DNA from: Arcanobacterium_A hippocoleae_A
Lineage (GTDB): Bacteria; Actinomycetota; Actinomycetes; Actinomycetales; Actinomycetaceae
Strand: one strand, 5' to 3'
Assembly (NCBI GenBank): GCA_040360365.1
Contig: CP136412.1
DNA: 64,000 bases
Part shown: in pieces, positions 27,932 through 38,128 of the stretch
Numbering within the stretch: position 1 is the stretch's first letter
Layout of the letters: each line of letters opens with the position of its first letter
Program-made: the position numbers and the translations under genes
Notes under the pieces: model-generated
The model's database searches: none
Told to the model about the DNA's origin: nothing
The model's input: the letters and a program-made list of their open reading frames with translations, nothing else

Positions 27932-29010
27932 TTAACAATGTTGTTTTTCGAAGTCTGTTATGAAATCGATTAATGCTTTTACGCCGTCATCAGGCATTGC
28001 GTTGTAAATTGAAGCGCGCATTCCGCCTACGGAACGGTGGCCTTTCAATCCGACGAGACCTGCTGCGGCAGCTTCTTTGATGAAAACGGCGTCAAGATCC
28101 GGATTACCGCTTACAAACGGGATATTCATTCGGGAACGGTCTATGCCTTGGACAGTTGCGGAAAATATTTCTGACTTATCAAGTGTGTGATAAAGCCAGT
28201 CAGCTTTCCGACGGTTGCGCGCGTCCATTGCTGCAAGACCGCCTTGCGCTTCAATCCACTTAAATACTTTTCCGCAGATATAGATACCATATGCGGGCGG
28301 AGTGTTATATAACGATCCGGCTGCTGCGTGTGTTTGCAAACGCAGCATTGTCGGCACGCCGTCAAGGTTATCGGGAATTAAATCTTCACGTACAATCACA
28401 ATCTGTACGCCGGCAGGTCCCACATTTTTCTGTACACCGGCATGAATTAAACCGTATTTAGTCACATCGCAAGGTTGCGAAAGAAACATGGAACTTTGAT
28501 CAGCGACGAGCACATGGCCTTTCGTGTTTGGCAGTTCTGCAAATGCAGTGCCGTAGATAGTGTTGTTTTCACAGATATAAAGGTAGGAGGCATCTTCCCG
28601 AATCGGCAGGTCGGAACAGTCGGGAATATATGTAAAGTTTTTGTCCGCACTCGACGCGGCAGCTTTCGCGTCGCCAAGAATACATGCTTCTTGATATGCC
28701 TTTTTGCCCAAGCGCCGGTGAGGATATAATCTGCTTTCCGGTTACGCGCAAGGTTGTAAAATACCGTCGAAAAAAGCAGACTATCTCCGCCTTGGAGAAA
28801 GATTACCTTGTAGTTTTCCGGAATCCCCATCAAACTGCGTAAGCTTTGTTCGGCTTCAGTAATAATTTCCTGAAAAATGCTGGAGCGGTGACTCATCTCC
28901 ATTACAGACATTCCGCAGCCGCGGTAGTCCAGCATCTCTGCAGCTGCTTCTTGCAATACTGATTCTGGCAGTACTGCCGGGCCGGCACTGAAGTTGAAAA
29001 TACGAGACAT
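27932..29010 (-). CDS. serC: Phosphoserine aminotransferase
   Basis: PLP enzyme converting 3-phosphohydroxypyruvate plus glutamate to phosphoserine. About 359 aa. RIFNFSAGPAVLPESVLQEA is the conserved start, GCGMSVMEMSHRSSIF follows, and the PLP lysine is in IHAGVQKNVGPAG. The frame breaks at the T run 28701-28705 (+ strand); one added base gives TGAWAKKAYQEACILGDAKA. ATG 29010 has AAGGAA 6 nt upstream. It is the first gene of the serC-serA operon; no serB is in the window. Confidence 0.95.
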
Positions 29011-29395
29011 CGGATATTCCTTACTCTGCATATGATTTGTGCAGATTTTCCGGAGTAAATTAGGATGCTGCGGCTGCTGTAATTAGCAGGCAGAGATGCG
29101 AAATACTGTGGGTAATATTATGCAGGTAATACTGTGCGAGTACTTCTCAGCAATGCAATTATCGCCGTTTTTTCGCAAAAAACAGTATTTTCCACTAGTC
29201 GGACATGAGTTCGCTCACTTTTAGACATATTTCTAATTCCGCTGTATGAGACGAAAATTGCAGTACATGGCTTTGCGGAAGCCGTGTGAAAAGCTGTACG
29301 AAAATATTAACTATTTTTGGATGTCAGCTTTGCAGCGGGGATTAAATAGATACAATAAAGCTAATTTTGCGGATTAGTTTAACCTAAGGACTATT
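29011..29395. other. Divergent intergenic region serC / DUF1015
   Basis: About 385 bp holding promoters for both directions. A possible promoter for the DUF1015 gene is TTGCAG near 29328 with an A/T-rich -10 region (TACAAT/CAATAA) before 29360. No riboswitch was recognised. Confidence 0.35.
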
Positions 29396-30716
29396 ATGAG
29401 TGATATTATTTCGCGAACTATTCCTTTGTATCCGGCTGATATTTTACTTCCTGCAGCGGGTGTTGATGAAAAATGGTGTGTAATTGCAGCTGATCAATTT
29501 ACTGCAGATCCGGAATACTGGCAGGCTGCTGCGGAAAAAATCGGTGACGCAAAATCTACTTTACACCTGATTTTGCCCGAAATATTTTTGCAGACAGAGT
29601 CTGCACAGCAGCTGCAAAATCGGGTGAAGCAAGTTCAGGAAACGATGCATGAATATTTTACTGGTGAAGTATTTACATCTTTTCACAATTCGGTTATCTA
29701 TACAGAACGTCAAATATCTGCCGTTAAACAGCGAAAGTCACTCATCGCAGCTTTAGATTTGGAAAGCTACACATACTGCAGCGGTGAATCGGCGCAAAAG
29801 TACGATGTGCGTGCTTCAGAAGCCACGGTGCTTGAACGGATTCCTGCTCGTGAGAAAGTCCGGAGTGAAGCTTTGCTTGAATTACCGCATGTACAGCTGC
29901 TCTTTGACGACCCGCAAAACACAGTATTTGCGTCGATTGCAGCAGCGCAGCTAAATACGGGTAAACCGCTTTATCACACAGAGCTAATGCTTGGAGGCGG
30001 ATCGCTGAAAGCGTGGAAAATTTCCGGAAATAGTGAACTTTGGAGCGAAATATCTGCGAAAATATCAGCTGCTGTCACAAGTTCGCACAGTTTTCGATTT
30101 ATTGTCGGCGACGGGAATCACTCCTGGCGGCAGCGAAATCGCATTGGGAGCAGCTGAAAGCAGCAGGCGCGGAAGCAGACCATCCGGCACGTTTCGCGCT
30201 TGTAGAAATTATTAATATTCACGACAGCGGGCTTACGGTTGAGCCGATTCACCGTTTGCTGCGCGGAATTAAGTTTGCCGATTTTCAGCAGGCGGTGCAG
30301 CATTGGAATAATCGTCAAACCAGCAGTGCCGAGTATGAATCGTTTACTGTTATCACTGCCGGGAGACGAGAAATATTCAGTATCGCAAAAACAGTGAGCT
30401 GTTGATTGAAGCTGTACAAAGTGTGATTGATGAACTGATTGCGCAGCTGCATTGTGATCCGGCGCAGGCATGTGAGTATTTGCATGGTGCGGACGAGGTA
30501 ATACGGCTCGCAAATAGTGAAGACCGGATCGGGCTGCTTTTACCGGCGATAAAACGTGCTGCGCTTTTTGATTATGTTGCCGAACATGGTGTGATGCCGC
30601 GGAAGAGTTTTTCGCTTGGTGCAGCGCAAGAAAAACGCTACTACTGCGAGTGCCGGAAAATCGTGTCCGAAGTCGTTTTCCCTGTGATAAACACCAGTGG
30701 TCTATTTCGCACTTGA
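29396..30716 (+). CDS. DUF1015 family protein
   Basis: About 440 aa protein of unknown function. ISRTIPLYPADILLPAAG opens it and VGDGNHSLAAAKSHWEQLKA is the family hallmark. Two breaks, near 30123 (one C restores GNHSLAAAK) and at GGG 30361-30363 (one G), are likely sequence errors. The DUF1015 gene often sits beside serA/serC in Firmicutes and Actinobacteria; here it is divergent from serC. No serB lies nearby, so a role in serine synthesis is tempting but only inferred. TAAGGACT precedes the ATG. Confidence 0.85.
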
Positions 30717-30762
30717 GGCTGATTTTTGGTGCAAAGTTGGTGTTTCTTCTATGCTGTGAAAC

Positions 30763-31520
30763 ATGAAGATTGCACGCTTTTCGGTTGATAACGGCGCTCG
30801 GTTCGGGGTGCTGAATGAAGAAACAAACCGCTTTCATCTACTTAGCGGTGATCCGCTGTATTCCGGGTTTGAACAGAGCGGACAAGTGGTTTCACGCGAT
30901 GAAATCCGATTTGTGGCCCCGATGCTGCCGCGATCAAAAGTGATTGGTTTTGTGCAAAACTTCAATTGCGGCGAAGCCGATACGATCGAGAATAAACTGC
31001 TCAGCACCTACATCAAGCCGAACACGTCAGTAATTGGTCCGGACGTGCCGATAACTTTGCCGCGTTGGGTATCAAATGGGGAAGCAGAAGTTACTCCGCA
31101 GCTTGGGTTGATTATTTCGCGTCCGTGTAAAGATGTTCCAGAAAGTATGGTAAAAGATATCATCTTTGGTTATATGCTTGTATCTGCCGTCGGTTTATCT
31201 GCGCTCGCGGGCAGCGATCCGGCAAAAGCTTACGCATTCGATACGTCTTGCCCGTCGGGTCCGATAATTGAAACAGGTCTGCCGTCGGGAAAATTTGAGT
31301 TCACGTTCGATGCGGGGAGGAAGGTTACGACGGTTCCGCCGTAATTGATACGGATGAGCTTGCCTGGCGGATTTCCAGTGCTTCGGAAATTTTTACGCTG
31401 CTGCCCGGAGATATTATTCTTACCGGCCCGCTTGGCGGGGCTTTACAAGCAAAAAGCGGCGATGAAATCGTGTTCGAACATACTGCGCTCGGCACTCTTC
31501 GCAACCCGGTCTTACAGTAG
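30763..31520 (+). CDS. Fumarylacetoacetate hydrolase family protein
   Basis: FAH-fold protein of about 252 aa; the fold covers acylpyruvate hydrolases and decarboxylases, and the substrate is unknown here. The N-terminal MKIARFSVDNGARFGVL is typical. KVIGFVQNFNCGEAD replaces the usual IGIGLNYADHA type segment, and TSCPSGPIIETGLPSGK and LLPGDIILTGPLGG are conserved. The usual metal-ligand ExE and Asp cluster is not clear, so activity is uncertain. One break at GGGG 31314-31317 restores DAGEEGYDGSAVID. It lies immediately upstream of gltX, a common actinobacterial order. Confidence 0.82.
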
Positions 31521-31532
31521 AATTGAGATGCT

Positions 31533-33042
31533 ATGAACACTATGAATATTCCTGCGGGCAAGGATGTCCGCGTACGTTTTTGTCCTTCACCAACTGGTAC
31601 TCCGCATGTGGGAATGGTGCGTACCTGCCTTTTTAACTGGGCATACGCCCGTCACACTGGCGGTACGTTCGTTTTCCGGATTGAAGATACCGATACGGCG
31701 CGAGATTCGCAAGAATCCTATGATCAGATTATTGATTCATTAAACTGGCTGGGGCTTGATTGGGATGAGGGTGCTGAGGTCGGCGGTCCGGATGGTCCAT
31801 ACCGTCAGTCGCAGCGTATGGATATCTATGCTGATGTTGCTGAAAAACTGCTCGCAGCAGGTTATGCATACGAATCTTTTTCTACTCCGGAAGAAGTTGA
31901 AGCACGGCACCGGGAAAAGGGTGAGGATCCGAAGCTTGGTTACGACGGTTTTGATCGGGATTTAACCGAAGAACAGAAAGCTGCATACCGCGCTGCAGGG
32001 CGGAAACCAGTATTGCGGATCCGGATGCCGGACGAAGATGTTTCTTTTACTGATTTGGTGCGCGGAGAGATTACTTTCAAGGCGGGTTCGGTGCCGGATT
32101 ATGTAATTGTGCGTGCGAACGGTGATCCGCTCTACACTTTAACTAATCCGGTTGATGATGCGCTGATGCGGATTAACACTGTGCTGCGCGGTGAAGATTT
32201 GCTTTCATCCACGCCGCGCCAAGTTGTGTTATATCGGGCTTTGATTGAACTTGGAATTGCCGCGGAAATGCCGGTTTTCGGGCATTTGCCGTATGTGATG
32301 GGTGAGGGAATAAGAAACTTTCAAAGCGTGACCCCGAGTCGAACCTTTTGCTGCACCGTGATCGCGGGATGATTCCAGAAGGTTTGCTGAACTATCTTGC
32401 GCTGCTTGGCTGGTCAATTGCTCCTGACCGCGATATTTTTCCCGTGAGGAGCTTGCCGAGGCATTTGACGTCGCAGATGTTAATCCGAATCCGGCGCGTT
32501 TCGACGATAAGAAGTGTGTTGCGATAAACGCGGAGCATATTCGGATGCTTGATGTCGATGATTTGAAGAATCGGCTTGTACCGTTTTTGCAGCGTGATGG
32601 CGCTTTTGAATACGATTCTTATGAATCTGCTGATGCGGATGTGCAGCGGAAGCTGGATTTGGCAGCACCGCTTGTTCAGACTCGAATCCAGTTGCTTGGA
32701 GAAGCATCAGCTTTGATGAAGTTCCTTTTTGTCGATGCAGATGAAATCGAATACAACGAAAAGGCTGCAGCGAAGTTGAAAGAAACTACTCCTGCAGTGC
32801 TTGATAAGACGATTGAAATTTTCTCCGCAATGGATTCCGGCGATTTTACAGCTGAAGCGGTAAAAGCTGAGTTTGATGTGCATGTGGTGCAGGGGATGGA
32901 AATAAAGCCGCGTTTTGCTTATGCTCCGCTTTTTGTGGCAATGACTGGGACGAATGTTTCACTGCCGGTGATTGATTCAATCGCAATCCTCGGGAAAGAA
33001 GAAGCAATCAAGCGTCTTGCACGGTTCCGTGCAACGCTTTAG
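31533..33042 (+). CDS. gltX: Glutamyl-tRNA synthetase
   Basis: Charges tRNA-Glu, and tRNA-Gln where GlnRS is absent. About 503 aa. VRVRFCPSPTGTPHVGMVRT holds the HIGH-type motif (HVGM), FRIEDTDTARDSQES follows, and the second signature is KLSKRD. Two breaks, at AA 32309-32310 (restores EGNKKLSKRDPESNLLLHRD) and the T run 32436-32440 (restores DIFSREELAEAFDV), each need one base; the gene is essential, so these are almost surely errors. tRNA-Gln and tRNA-Glu lie 380-500 bp downstream. Confidence 0.95.
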
Positions 33043-33423
33043 ATAGCTGAATGTAAAACAGCTTTCAGGTGAAACTTGGTGAATATCTGCGCGGAAGTGA
33101 GTCTTGGCTGATTCCAGCTTCGAATCGCTTCCGCGGTTTGATTTACACATTTGGAAGATAGATATTATTTTATGATTTCGGCATGTTTGATTGTCTGGGG
33201 AGTTTAATTTTTCAGACAGCTGACGGCAAAGATTAGTTCGTCTTAGATTGGTGCATAATTTCCGGATGCTTATGCTGGGATGCGGAAATATGTTTGTGCG
33301 CAGAGGTGAAAGCAGTATAACCCGTGTGTTGGTACTCACTTAAAATTAGTTTGCTAGTTTGGGAAGTACTTGAGTAGTATATTTGATTGTTGCGAAATTG
33401 TGAAAGCAATTTGGTTATTACCA
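33043..33423. other. Gene-free stretch gltX to tRNA-Gln
   Basis: About 380 bp, A/T-rich. No gene is seen. It should hold the promoter of the tRNA pair, but I cannot single out a convincing one. Confidence 0.35.
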
Positions 33424-33495
33424 TGGGGTATGGTGTAATTGGCAGCACGAGTGATTCTGGTTCATTTAGTCTAGGTTCGAGTCCTGGTACCCCAG
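33424..33495 (+). tRNA. tRNA-Gln (CUG)
   Basis: 72 nt. Acceptor TGGGGTA/TACCCCA with discriminator G, D-arm GGTGTAATTGGCAGCACG, anticodon loop TTCTGGT with anticodon CTG (33457-33459), T-arm TCTAGGTTCGAGTCCTGG. The acceptor with a terminal U-A pair is the tRNA-Gln hallmark. CCA is not encoded. Confidence 0.95.
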
Positions 33496-33543
33496 CGAGG
33501 TAAAACATAGGCTCTGCCGGTTTTTACTTCAAATTGAATATCT

Positions 33544-33616
33544 GCCCCGTTCGTCTAGCGGCCTAGGACGTCGCCCTCTCACGGCGGTAACACCGGTTCA
33601 AATCCGGTACGGGGTA
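33544..33616 (+). tRNA. tRNA-Glu (CUC)
   Basis: 73 nt. Acceptor GCCCCGT/ACGGGGT with discriminator A, D-arm CGTCTAGCGGCCTAGGACG, anticodon loop CTCTCAC with anticodon CTC (33578-33580), T-arm CACCGGTTCAAATCCGGT. It follows tRNA-Gln by 48 bp and is followed by a strong terminator. Confidence 0.96.
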
Positions 33617-33622
33617 CAAGTT

Positions 33623-33658
33623 AGTGTGACGTAAGATTTTTCTTACGTCACACTTTTT
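33623..33658 (+). terminator. Rho-independent terminator after tRNA-Glu
   Basis: Perfect 14-bp stem AGTGTGACGTAAGA / TCTTACGTCACACT with loop TTTT, followed by TTTT. Confidence 0.93.
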
Positions 33659-33692
33659 CGTATTCACGCAATTTAGTGTTTGTTCGGGTGGA

Positions 33693-33744
33693 AAGCGGTG
33701 TTTTTGTATAAATCAAGCCTGACCGCTATGTAAAAATACTGCTT
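33693..33744 (+). repeat. 19-bp-stem hairpin repeat, copy C
   Basis: Third copy of the hairpin seen at 5936 and 12323, with the same loop sequence ATCAAGCCTGACCG. Arms AAGCGGTGTTTTTGTATAA and CTATGTAAAAATACTGCTT have diverged but several changes keep pairing as G-U in RNA. Confidence 0.8.
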
Positions 33745-33797
33745 GGAACCGGCTAGGGCTAAGCGTCAAAAATCGTTGCTTATGCCGGGGTGTCGGT

Positions 33798-33997
33798 TTA
33801 CGTAAGTGGCGGCAAAGTGCTTTGTATGGTTACGTAACTGGTGGCGAAATCGGCGGTTTTCTGTAGCGACGGGATTGCCGTCGTTACAGAAAACCTGTGA
33901 CCAGCATAAACGCAATCTCTTCCGACGTTGAAAAATACAGCCCAAGTTCTTGCCACCACTTACGTAACGAAAATAAGTTCCCGCCGCCAGTTACGTA
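33798..33997 (+). repeat. Intergenic inverted-repeat element, copy C (200 bp, 138-bp core)
   Basis: Outer left terminus TTACGTAAGTGGCGGCAAA (33798-33816); inner left TTACGTAACTGGTGGCGAA (33830-33848); inner right TTGCCACCACTTACGTAA (33950-33967); outer right CGCCGCCAGTTACGTAA, ending at 33997. The core is 138 bp and the total 200 bp, as in copy B. The centre folds as GGTTTTCTGTAGCGACGG / CCGTCGTTACAGAAAACC (33855-33872 / 33878-33895), 18 bp with one G-U. It lies 3' of metY. Confidence 0.88.
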
Positions 33998-34034
33998 ACG
34001 AACCTGAGTTTTCACAGTTCGCTGCAAAACTCAA

Positions 34035-35336
34035 TCAAGAACGCACGTGATTAAATGCCTGCTCCAAATCTGCAATCAAATCTGTTACGTCTTCCAATCC
34101 GATAGAGAGCCGCACAGTACCGCCGGAGATACCGGCAGCTGCTAATTCTTCTTCAGAGCATTGGGAGTGTGTGGTCGACGCCGGGTGTGCAACGAGTGAA
34201 CGCACATCGCCGATATTGGCAAGGTTGTGGAAAATCTGAAGCGAATCGACGAATTTTTCACCAGCTTCGCGCCCGCCGGATATATCGAACGTGACGATTC
34301 CGGAAGCGCCTTTCGGGGCATACTTTTCCTGCAGCTTTTTGTATGGGCTGGAATCGAGTGCAGCATACGATACTTTCGCTACCAGTTCGTGCTGTGCAAG
34401 GAATTTTGCGACGGCAAGCGCTGAAGTGCTGTGGCGGTCGAGCCGCAGGGAAAGCGTTTCGATACCGAGCGTCGAAAGCCATGCATTTAATGGCGACGGT
34501 GCGAAACCGAAATCGCGCAAAATCTGTACACGTGCTTTCAAAATAAAGGCGGCTTCGCCAAGATCTGAATAGATTAGCCCGTGATATGAGGGGTCTGGAG
34601 CGGAGAATTGGCGGAAACGCTGCGGGTCGGCTGCCCAATCAAATTTACCGCCGTCGATAATCGCCCCCGAAAGTGAGTTGCCATGTCCGGAAAGATATTT
34701 TGTAACCGAATGGATTACAATGTCTGCACCCCATTCGATTGGGCGCACAAGGTATGGTGTGGCGACGGTATTGTCTACGATTAACGGTACGCCAACTTCA
34801 TGTGCAGCTTCGGCGATTGCTTCAATATCGAGGATGTCGTTTTTCGGATTTGGAATCGTCTCGCCAAAGAAAGCGACAGTTCTTTCATCTGCAAGTGCTT
34901 TCCATGCTTCTGGGTTTCCGGGGTCGGAGACAAAGCGGGTTTCGATACCGTATCGTGGAAGCGAATTGCCGAGTAATGCAATGCTTCCGCCGTAGAGTGA
35001 GGAGCTGGAGATGATGTTGTCTCCTTCTTGGGCGATAGTGAGAATTGCGGCGGCGATGGCTCCGGCACCTGATGACGTGAGCAGCGCGCCGACGCCTCCT
35101 TCGAGGCTTGCTAAACGTTCTTCGACTACGGCGACGGTTGGGTTTGTTAGCCGTGAATATATTGGGCCGTTTTCTGCGAGTGCGAAGCGTGCTGCGCCTT
35201 GTTTGCAATCTTCGAAGACGAAAGCATTGCTTTGATAGATTGGCGGAACGGCAGCTCCGGTGGTTGGATCTGGAGTGTATCCGGCGTGGATTGCGCGGGT
35301 GTCGAATCCGAGTTGATTTTGGTTTGTGTTTGCCAT
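34035..35336 (-). CDS. metY: O-acetylhomoserine (thiol)-lyase / aminocarboxypropyltransferase
   Basis: PLP enzyme of the Cys/Met metabolism family. It makes homocysteine from O-acetylhomoserine and sulfide. 433 aa, intact. The N-terminal FDTRAIHAGYTPDPTTGA, YSRLTNPTV and SSGAGAIAAAI blocks are typical of MetY. The PLP lysine is in VIHSVTKYLSGHGNSLSG, and the C-terminus has SLVAHPASTTHSQ. Length and IHAGYTPD favour MetY over MetB. It is monocistronic, behind a 300-nt structured leader with a terminator. Confidence 0.94.
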   Translation of the reverse strand: MANTNQNQLGFDTRAIHAGYTPDPTTGAAVPPIYQSNAFVFEDCKQGAARFALAENGPIYSRLTNPTVAVVEERLASLEGGVGALLTSSGAGAIAAAILTIAQEGDNIISSSSLYGGSIALLGNSLPRYGIETRFVSDPGNPEAWKALADERTVAFFGETIPNPKNDILDIEAIAEAAHEVGVPLIVDNTVATPYLVRPIEWGADIVIHSVTKYLSGHGNSLSGAIIDGGKFDWAADPQRFRQFSAPDPSYHGLIYSDLGEAAFILKARVQILRDFGFAPSPLNAWLSTLGIETLSLRLDRHSTSALAVAKFLAQHELVAKVSYAALDSSPYKKLQEKYAPKGASGIVTFDISGGREAGEKFVDSLQIFHNLANIGDVRSLVAHPASTTHSQCSEEELAAAGISGGTVRLSIGLEDVTDLIADLEQAFNHVRS

Positions 35337-35415
35337 GGTTTTCTCTTTCTGTGGGTGTTTATTTTTATTGCTGAATCAGTTTGCTGGTATTTTGCCAAAA
35401 TCTTGGGAAGTGTAA

Positions 35416-35445
35416 AGAAATCTGATTTTCTTCGGCAGCTGCTGA
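35416..35445 (-). repeat. Second copy of the leader hairpin segment
   Basis: The + strand AGAAATCTGATTT (35416-35428) and CGGCAGCT (35433-35440) repeat segments of the metY leader terminator (35507-35519 and 35541-35548). In RNA this copy folds as AAGAAA...UUUCUU only. It looks like a decayed or alternative expression platform. Confidence 0.55.
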
Positions 35446-35488
35446 TGCTTGCAGGTTAAGCGCAATGGCGAAAATAAAATTCGGATAC

Positions 35489-35547
35489 AAAAATGGCTGC
35501 CTTGTCAGAAATCTGATTTGTCTCAAGATTTCTTCCTGCACGGCAGC
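35489..35547 (-). terminator. Attenuator terminator in metY leader
   Basis: On the minus strand GCUGCC pairs with GGCAGC around an inner hairpin AGAAAUCU / AGAUUUCU, followed by CAUUUUUGU. It lies inside the leader about 155 bp before the metY ATG, so it should attenuate rather than end a gene. Confidence 0.7.
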
Positions 35548-35549
35548 TG

Positions 35550-35645
35550 GTCGAATGAGTGTGCATCCGGAGCGTTTCCCGGTGGAAGTGTTAATTTCCG
35601 GCACTGAGTTCTGGTGCTGACGTACAGGTCAACTCTGCATTCGAC
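35550..35645 (-). promoter_or_regulatory. Structured metY leader, candidate riboswitch aptamer of unrecognised class
   Basis: Minus-strand RNA closed by a perfect 8-bp stem GUCGAAUG / CAUUCGAC (35638-35645 with 35550-35557), enclosing 80 nt. Inside are GAGUU/AACUC around GAC-cuguac-GUC, and a helix GUGCCGG...CCGGAUGCAC around CUUCC-ACC-GGGAA. The attenuator follows within 2 nt. The S-box mark GGCAACC is absent, so it does not match SAM-I/IV as I know them. Confidence 0.55.
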
Positions 35646-35760
35646 GATTCATAGTGAATATTTCAGCATAGATTGCGGTGTTGGCAAAATCTGTCTTATA
35701 TTTTGAACTAAAATTTCTGTGGGTATAACGTCCTGTTGGCGAAACTGTTATGTAATCTAG

Positions 35761-35795
35761 TATGATTAGGACAGCCTTACTTAGGTGTACCTAAG
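35761..35795 (+). promoter_or_regulatory. feoB promoter -10 with DtxR/IdeR-like iron box
   Basis: TATGAT at 35761-35766 is a good -10. Sixteen-bp palindrome CTTAGGTGTACCTAAG at 35780-35795 lies just downstream, over the expected start site. TTAGGT..ACCTAA is the half-site pattern of DtxR-family metal repressors, so iron-dependent repression of feoB is likely. Confidence 0.7.
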
Positions 35796-35959
35796 CGAGG
35801 TGGCGCAAGGTGTTTAGCGGAAAACTTTTCTGAGCTGAATACTGGTTATTTTGGTTATGTGCAGCATATCGCTATTACACGCACGCAGCGATTTGTACAT
35901 CCAAGTTTCATACAAGTGAATAAGTATCATTTCTATTTAGTGGATGACGAGGAAACAAA

Positions 35960-37956
35960 ATGCGAATCGCATTTGCGGGAAATCCAAATAGTGGGAAAAC
36001 TACACTTTTTAATGCTTTAACTGGCGCAAAAGCAAAAGTTGGCAATTGGGGTGGAGTTACGGTTGCTGAAAAAGGTGTGCCGTTAAAGCCGGAATTTACA
36101 GAAAATATTGATGTAATTGCCGTCGATTTGCCGGGCGCATATTCGATGAGTCCGTATTCGCCGGAAGAAAGTATTACTAGCGAATATATTCGCCAGCAGC
36201 GTCCGGATGTGATTATTAATGTGGTTGACGCAACAAATCTTTCACGTTCGTTATTTTTCACCACACAGCTGCTTGAGTTAAATATTCCAATTGTAGTTGC
36301 ATTGAACAAAACAGATGTAACAATAAAAGACGAAACATTAATCGACACCGCAGTTTTGGCGGAAAAATTGCATGCGCAGGTTGTGCCGATGGCGGCAATC
36401 CAAAATGGAGACAGCGGTGTGAAAGAAGCTATTTCAGCTGCGATTAATCTTGCCGGAAGTAAACAGATAGCTCCATACAGACAAGATACAGCTATCAACC
36501 TGGCGGATAAAGCAGCTGTTGCCAAAGCCGATCAGGCACGATATGAATTCGTGAATTCAATCGTTGCAAATGTGGAAACTCGCAGTAAAGAAACTTCGCG
36601 CACCGCGCTGCAAGATAAAGCAGACGCAGTTTTGACCAACCCGATTGTCGGTATTGGGATATTTGCTGCAGTGATGTGGGCAGTTTTTGCAATTTCGCAA
36701 ACTTACCTTGGGCCAATCATTGCCGATTGGCTCGTCGGATATATTGAATCGTTCCAAGCGTGGGTTGCGGAAGCAATGGCAGACAGTCCGCAGCTGCTTA
36801 CGACGATTATCGCCGACGGAATTATCGGCGGTGTTGGAGCTGTGGTCGGTTTCCTCCCGCTGGTGATGGTGATGTACTTTTTAATCGCATTACTTGAAGA
36901 GTCGGGTTATATGGCGCGCGTATCAGTTGTGCTGGATCCAATATTTAAGCGAGTCGGACTTTCAGGAAAATCGGTAATTCCGATTGTGATTGGTACCGGC
37001 TGTGCAATTCCCGCCATTATGTCTACCCGCACGATTCGCGATTCGCGTGAGCGCCGCTCTGCAGCAATGCTTACTTCGTGGATTCCGTGCGGGGCAAAAA
37101 TTCCGGTAATCGCGCTTTTTGCCGGAGCTTTTTTGATGGTTCCGGCTGGGTCAGCTGGGTGAGCTATTTCCTTGGACTTGCGCTGATTTTCTTTGGAGCA
37201 CTTTTAATTAAAACGATTACCGGATATAAATACCGGAAGAGTTTCTTCATTATTGAGCTGCCGCGTTACAAAGCGCCGAATATTTGGACGGCAGCCGTTT
37301 CAATGTTTGAGCGGGCAAAAGCATTCATTATTAAGGCAGCGACGATTATTCTCCTCTGCAACCTCGCTGTGCAGGTAATGCAAACCTTTAACTGGCGGTT
37401 CGAAACAGTACCGGAAGGAATGGAAGATACGTCGATTCTCGCTTCGATTGCTTCCCCGATAGCATTCTTACTGATTCCGCTTGGTTTCGGTACATGGCAG
37501 TTAGCAGCGGCAGCGGTTACTGGTTTTATTGCAAAAGAAAATGTGGTTGGAACTCTTGCCGTAGTTTATGGTTTGACGAATTTCATCGATACTGAAGAAC
37601 TTGCAATTGTTGGCGGAGCAAACGAAATTGCTGCTGCAATGGGACTAACTTCTGTCACAGCACTTGCGTATCTTTTCTTTAATCTCTACACTCCGCCGTG
37701 TTTTGCAGCGATTGGTTCGATGAATTCGGAGATGCGTTCGCTGGGCTGGCTTTTCAGCGGAATCGGCTTGCAGGTTACTACTGGTTATACTGTCGCTTTT
37801 CTTGTAAACCAGTTTGGGAGTTTAATTCTCGACGGTCATTTCGCACCTGGTTTCGTGCCGGGATTGATTGCGATTGTTTTAGTCGGCACGGCAATGCTGC
37901 TGATTGCGCGGCGATATCAAAAGCATTTTGCACGGCAGTATGAATTGCAAGTGTGA
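35960..37956 (+). CDS. feoB: Ferrous iron transporter FeoB
   Basis: GTP-dependent Fe2+ importer in the inner membrane. About 665 aa. The G domain has GNPNSGKTTLFNALTG (G1), DLPGAYSMSPYSPEE (G3) and LNKTD (G4). Gate motifs and membrane segments follow, including GYMARVSVVLDPIFKRVGLSG, GTGCAIPAIMSTRTI and TPPCFAAIGSM. It is shorter than the E. coli protein, as common in Gram-positives. One break at T6 37129-37134 restores FAGAFFDGSGW. ATG 35960 has GAGGAA upstream. It heads the feoB / Cys-rich protein / feoA cluster under an iron-box promoter. Confidence 0.95.
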
Positions 37957-38128
37957 GTAGCTGGCCTGGCAGGAATCAAGTTCATTGTTTATCCGTATGC
38001 GGACTAATTAATCTTAATTCGAGTTAACTATTTTGATTTTCGATTGTCACGGGAAGTCTCAGGTTTGCAGATTTCCCAGAGAGTTTATTGTTCGCGTGTT
38101 TAGTGCCGTTATGTTGAGAGGAAAATAA

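Noticed and set aside
31533..33042. gltX, tyrS, infC and others as true pseudogenes
   Set aside because: These genes are essential and every break is repaired by one added base in a base run; sequence error is far more likely.
33233..33508. Minus-strand open frame over tRNA-Gln
   Set aside because: It reads the reverse complement of a clear tRNA gene, a common false gene.
35550..35645. SAM-I or SAM-IV riboswitch before metY
   Set aside because: The closing stem and terminator fit a riboswitch, but the conserved GGCAACC core is missing.
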